This document shows, piece after piece, positions 61,086 through 64,000 of a stretch of 64,000 bases of DNA. Positions within the stretch are counted from its first letter, which is position 1. Every line of letters begins with the position of its first letter. The notes below the pieces were generated by a model. It had not been told where the DNA came from. It did no database searches and saw only the letters and a list, made by a program, of their open reading frames with translations. Source of the DNA: Acidobacteriaceae bacterium (GTDB taxonomy: Bacteria; Acidobacteriota; Terriglobia; Terriglobales; Acidobacteriaceae). Location of the stretch: positions 1-64,000 of the forward strand of contig JASHRF010000012.1 in the NCBI GenBank assembly GCA_030037545.1, written 5' to 3'. Made by a program: the position numbers and the translations under genes.

Positions 61086-62210
61086 ATGACCCTCCAAGCA
61101 GACCGGGTACTGGTGCTGAATCCCGGCGCCACGTCCACAAAGTTCGGCATCTTTACGCGCGCTGGCGAGGAGCTGTCCCGCAATCTGCGCCACGGCGACG
61201 ACGAGATCCGGCTCTTTCGCGGGCGGCCCATGCTCGACCGGCTCGACTACCGGTTTGGCATGCTCCGGAATGCGCTCCAGGAGGCCGGATACAGCGAGAC
61301 TGGAAAGGACGGCGAAAGCTGGGCCGCCGTAGCCGGCCGCGGCGGACTGCTCCCGCCCATGGATTGCGGCACCTACCTGGTGGACGACGCCATGATCGAG
61401 GAGCTGCGCCTCGCGCGCCGCGGAGAGCACGCCTCCAACCTGGGCGCGGTGCTGGCCCTCCGCTTTGCGCGCACCGCCGGGGTCAACGCTTACATCGTGG
61501 ACCCCGTGACCGCGGACGAGTGGCAGCCCTGCGCCCGAATCAGCGGTTCCCCGCTCGTAAGCCGGGTGTTTGTCGGCCACGCCCTCAACACCAAGGCTGT
61601 AGCCCGCCGCTATGCCCGCCGGAAGGGCCGCGCCTACGCAGACCTGCGCCTGATTGTGGCCCACCTGGGCAGCGGCATCACGATATCCGCGCATCGCGGT
61701 GGCCGCATGATCGACAGCAATTCCATTGAGGAGGGACCGTTTGGCCCGGACCGCACCGGCTCGCTGCCGGCGCGTGCGCTCGCGAGGCTCTGTTTCAGCG
61801 GCAAAATGACCGCGGCCGAGCTCGATCGCCATCTCTTCGGTAACGGCGGTCTGTCCGCATATCTCGGTACCCGCGACCTGCTCGAAGTGGAGCGGCGCAT
61901 CGATGCTGGCGATGCCTTCGCCGCGCAGGTCTTTGAAGCGCTGGTCTACCAAGTCGCCAAGGAAACGGGCGCCATGGCCGCCGTGCTGGCCGGCAAAGTA
62001 GACGCCGTGCTGCTGACCGGCGGAATGGCGCACTCTGAGCGCGTCCTCACCATGCTGCGGCCGCAGATCGAGTGGATCGCGCCCGTCACCGTCTATCCCG
62101 GCGAGGACGAGCTGCACGCGCTGGCCGAAGGCGTCTTCCGCGTGCTGGACGGCGAGGAAGAGGCCAAAGCGTACTTCAAAACCCGTCCCGCGTCTGGGCA
62201 CGACTCTTAG
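61086..62210 (+). CDS. buk: Butyrate kinase-type acyl kinase
   Basis: 374 residues. It belongs to the acetate/butyrate kinase (ASKHA) superfamily: DRVLVLNPGATSTKFGIF at the start, AHLGSGITISAHRGGRMIDS near 190-210, EEGPFGPDRTGSLPA, and LLTGGMAHSERV near 310. Length and the MDCGTYLVDDAMIEEL segment fit butyrate kinase rather than acetate kinase; branched-chain or propionate substrates are possible. It makes ATP from acyl phosphate. The final residues SGHDS and the stop TAG come from the GGGCACGACTCTTAG start of a dispersed repeat, as in the permease gene at 53865. Confidence 0.85.
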   Translation: MTLQADRVLVLNPGATSTKFGIFTRAGEELSRNLRHGDDEIRLFRGRPMLDRLDYRFGMLRNALQEAGYSETGKDGESWAAVAGRGGLLPPMDCGTYLVDDAMIEELRLARRGEHASNLGAVLALRFARTAGVNAYIVDPVTADEWQPCARISGSPLVSRVFVGHALNTKAVARRYARRKGRAYADLRLIVAHLGSGITISAHRGGRMIDSNSIEEGPFGPDRTGSLPARALARLCFSGKMTAAELDRHLFGNGGLSAYLGTRDLLEVERRIDAGDAFAAQVFEALVYQVAKETGAMAAVLAGKVDAVLLTGGMAHSERVLTMLRPQIEWIAPVTVYPGEDELHALAEGVFRVLDGEEEAKAYFKTRPASGHDS

Positions 62211-62355
62211 TCCTGCCGATAGACCCGTCCCGTGTCACGGCACGACCTTCAGAGGCCGCAGAAAAGCTCCTGGCCGAGAGGCTTTGTAACCAGGGCGCGA
62301 CTTCAGTCGAGCCGAAAAATGCCATAGAGCCGATATGGGCTTCAGCCCCGAGCCA
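62190..62355. repeat. Two-hairpin dispersed repeat (copy G), overlapping the kinase stop
   Basis: CTGGGCACGACTCTTAGTCC, GTGTCACGGCACGACCTTCA, then GGGCGCGACTTCAGTCGAGC and ATGGGCTTCAGCCCCGAG. It starts within the last codons of the kinase gene and ends before the membrane protein gene at 62427. Confidence 0.65.
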
Positions 62356-62426
62356 TCCAACGCAATTCCGTCATATCATTCTTAAAAAGCGCCACAATCA
62401 GTTCGGTCCGGGAGTAAGATATCGCC

Positions 62427-62984
62427 ATGATCTGGACGCTGCTCCTGGACATCGACCGGGCCTTGTTCTGGTGCTTCGTCATTTTGCTCGTCATCGGCGT
62501 TTTGAGCTGGGCGCGCGGCGGTTGGCAAACCCGATTTGAGCGGCCCGCCAGGCAGCTCGCCCACGGCCGCGTCGAGCTTCGCCCCAGTTGGTTCGGAATC
62601 TCCTGGTTTGGAATGATCGCCGCGCTGATGGTGACCGTGGCCATCAATTTCGCACGCCATCGCGCCGACCTGGTGATCATCGTGCCCAGTTGCCTGCTGG
62701 CCGGCATGTTGCTCTTCGACATTCCCAGAACCATCGTCGTCAGCAGCCACGGCCTGGAAGAGCGCTATTGGCTGCGCAAGAACAAATGCATTCGATGGAG
62801 TCAGATCGTGGAAATTGAATCCGACTTGCGTGGCCGCTCCGTCACCATCAAGGCCGCCGACGGCACTCGCATTGTCCACAGTTTTGTCCTCTCCGGCCGG
62901 GCCAGGTTTTTACAGGAGATCAAAGACCACTGCGGCGAACACCTCCCCGCCGATTTCCCGCGCGAGCCGCTCGAAAGCACTTAG
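62427..62984 (+). CDS. Membrane protein with C-terminal PH-like domain
   Basis: 185 residues. Three hydrophobic segments: residues 8-30 (LFWCFVILLVIGVLSWARGG), 58-80 (FGMIAALMVTVAINFA) and 86-104 (IIVPSCLLAGMLLFD). The C-terminal part IPRTIVVSSHGLEERYWLRK, then KCIRWSQIVEIES and TIKAADGTRIVHS has the strand order of bacterial PH-like (YdbT/DUF304 type) domains, an inference from pattern. Function unknown. It stands alone after the repeat copy. Confidence 0.7.
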   Translation: MIWTLLLDIDRALFWCFVILLVIGVLSWARGGWQTRFERPARQLAHGRVELRPSWFGISWFGMIAALMVTVAINFARHRADLVIIVPSCLLAGMLLFDIPRTIVVSSHGLEERYWLRKNKCIRWSQIVEIESDLRGRSVTIKAADGTRIVHSFVLSGRARFLQEIKDHCGEHLPADFPREPLEST

Positions 62985-63379
62985 CCCTAATATTGTTCAC
63001 TTAATTATCCTGATCGCTTTTGCGATGTCGATGCGTGGCCGAGGTTCGGTTTGGCGTGGGCGGAGAGGAAAATTGCCCATCTTGCGTTTGACGCCACGAG
63101 GATTGCGCCGATTGCGGCTGGAGACCGCACGTTCCTCGATAATCTCGTCGAGAACAGCGTCATGAAATGCCCTCTTCTGCCGAGGGGGTGCCGTTTCGTG
63201 GCGTTCATCTTGACCCTTGCCATCGTCCCAGCCACTTTCAGAATCAGCTTGGGAACGAAGTTCAGATGTTTTTTCTGCGCTTCGTTCCATCGTTGGAAAT
63301 CTTTTTGCATGGCTAAACGACCCAGACTCGCACGTGGAATCTCCATCCCCTTCGATGGCCACCTTTCGGGTTCCATCAA
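62985..63379. other. Degraded region without an intact gene
   Basis: About 395 bases with frames open on both strands over several hundred bases, but no credible start or domain. One plus-strand frame contains MAKRPRLARGISIPFDGHLS, weakly reminiscent of REP-associated transposases, too weak to annotate. The region is probably decayed mobile DNA continuous with the IS110 remnant. Confidence 0.35.
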
Positions 63380-63707
63380 CCATGTATTCGGCCTGCGACG
63401 GTACCAGCGCTTCGACCTCACGCCGCCGCCGGTCTGTCCATCGCCGGCTTCCCACCCGGCCTTCGTTCCTGCCAACAGCGTCCAACTCTGGTTTTCGATC
63501 CGCGGGCGCATCCGCACCAGGCGCGACCAGGGCAACCAAAGTTCGCGGTCGCCTCCAGCCCCACTCGCGCCCCCTGGCCCGCCAGGGACCGATAAAACTC
63601 TCTGCCTCGGCCCCATGCATCCGTCGCCGTTCTGCGTACTCTCCCATATCCGTCTCCATATACGCGACCTGCTGAAAACGAAGATGGAAATCACAGCCTA
63701 TAATCAT
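63380..63707 (-). pseudogene. Frameshifted IS110-family transposase remnant
   Basis: From ATG 63707 on the minus strand the frame reads MIIGCDFHLRFQQVAYMETD and MGEYAERRRMHGAEAE, the N-terminus of IS110-type DEDD transposases with its first catalytic Asp. The match then continues in another frame as EFYRSLAGQGARVGLEATAN (second catalytic acid) and in a third as VRMRPRIENQ, the family's central RxRxxNQ motif. At least two frameshifts and a deletion make it non-functional. The C-terminal domain is missing. Confidence 0.7.
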
Positions 63708-63968
63708 CCTGCTCGGCTCCTGCTCCCAGCCCAAGGTCGTTTCGCCACAACCCATGTACTCAGCTTGAAGGAGCCGACGCTGTCATGTCATCAGGCCCAG
63801 ATCTTGGGACCGGGGATGCCACGTGCCCAAAGTACTGGGTTAGAGACTTAGCCGGAAGACGCTCCATTTGCACGGCGCGCGCGTTCCGGCTTCTAATGGA
63901 GATACCCACGGCGATTCTCTCCGCCGCGGCCCGGCCTTCTTCCCCATCTTTTTTCGCAAGGAGTCCGC

Positions 63969-64000
63969 ATGACCAGTGCGTACCTGCAACGCATTGCCAC
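63969..64000 (+). CDS. 5' end of an unidentified gene (runs off the window)
   Basis: ATG 63969 has an ideal AAGGAG site 6 bases upstream and an open frame of 10 codons to the window end (MTSAYLQRIA). Too short to identify. Confidence 0.45.
   Translation, partial: MTSAYLQRIA

Noticed and set aside
62997..63755. 252-codon minus-strand frame
   Set aside because: Only its first ~37 codons from 63707 match IS110 transposase; the rest results from frameshifts.
63051..63851. 266-codon plus-strand frame
   Set aside because: Opposite strand of the IS110 remnant; Pro/Arg/Ser-rich, no credible start.

Overview
The window is a GC-rich bacterial chromosome segment, most likely from an Acidobacteriota (Terriglobia-type) genome. 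This is inferred from two secreted VWFA-related proteins of the type named after acidobacteria (8362-9417, 10303-11598), the overall gene complement, and the many small hairpin repeats and word-like repeat tracts between genes. No 16S rRNA or tRNA gene was recognised, so the assignment is inference.

Layout. 1-2150 is a mobile-element scar: the 3' end of an IS5-family element sits inside a broken DUF3987-type primase/helicase gene, followed by an iteron-like ACGTA array, a small truncated gene and an IS200/IS605 element. 2440-6617 holds a two-gene unit, a DUF4062-STAND-TPR protein and a TPR protein, a possible conflict/defence module. 6928-15260 carries hypothetical genes, the two VWFA proteins, an EamA transporter, the glycogen-debranching enzyme GlgX and a DoxX protein. 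15630-24790 is mostly core metabolism (sucD, sucC, trpD, mnmG), plus a secreted unknown protein and a sensor histidine kinase that has lost its catalytic residues.

25821-33386 is the most interesting region. A CRP/FNR-family regulator is divergent from a decaheme cytochrome (MtrA/DmsE type), a large outer-membrane beta-barrel (MtrB/PioB type), two paralogous monoheme cytochromes and a membrane-anchored six-heme NapC-like quinol dehydrogenase. Together they could carry electrons from the quinone pool through the periplasm and across the outer membrane. Two TGTGA-N6-TCAC sites lie in the divergent intergenic region. A third, weaker site precedes a second electron-transfer module at 43480-46089 (tetraheme cytochrome, Tat-exported 4x[4Fe-4S] protein, NrfD). 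The recognition helix of the regulator has the CRP-type R-E-x-x-x-R pattern, which fits these sites.

34100-43192 is a minus-strand run of pyrR-pyrB-pyrC, two zinc-ribbon proteins, cmk overlapping a winged-helix (AlkZ-like) gene, and mutL. 46220-62984 holds membrane, lipid and transport genes (CDP-alcohol phosphatidyltransferase with GtrA, two APC permeases, an epimerase, a methyltransferase), adenosine deaminase, a cold-shock protein, a butyrate kinase-type enzyme and several hypotheticals. 62985-63707 contains decayed IS110 sequence, and a new gene starts at 63969.

Repeats. A dispersed two-hairpin element occurs at least seven times. Two copies are bounded by terminal inverted repeats, and three copies form the 3' end or stop codon of the adjacent gene. 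A 122-bp MITE with a CTAA target duplication shares its end with the IS5-family element at the window start and is inserted in a copy of the GTCATCCTGAGCG repeat. A further copy of that repeat lies in frame inside mnmG and encodes HPERSEGSA.
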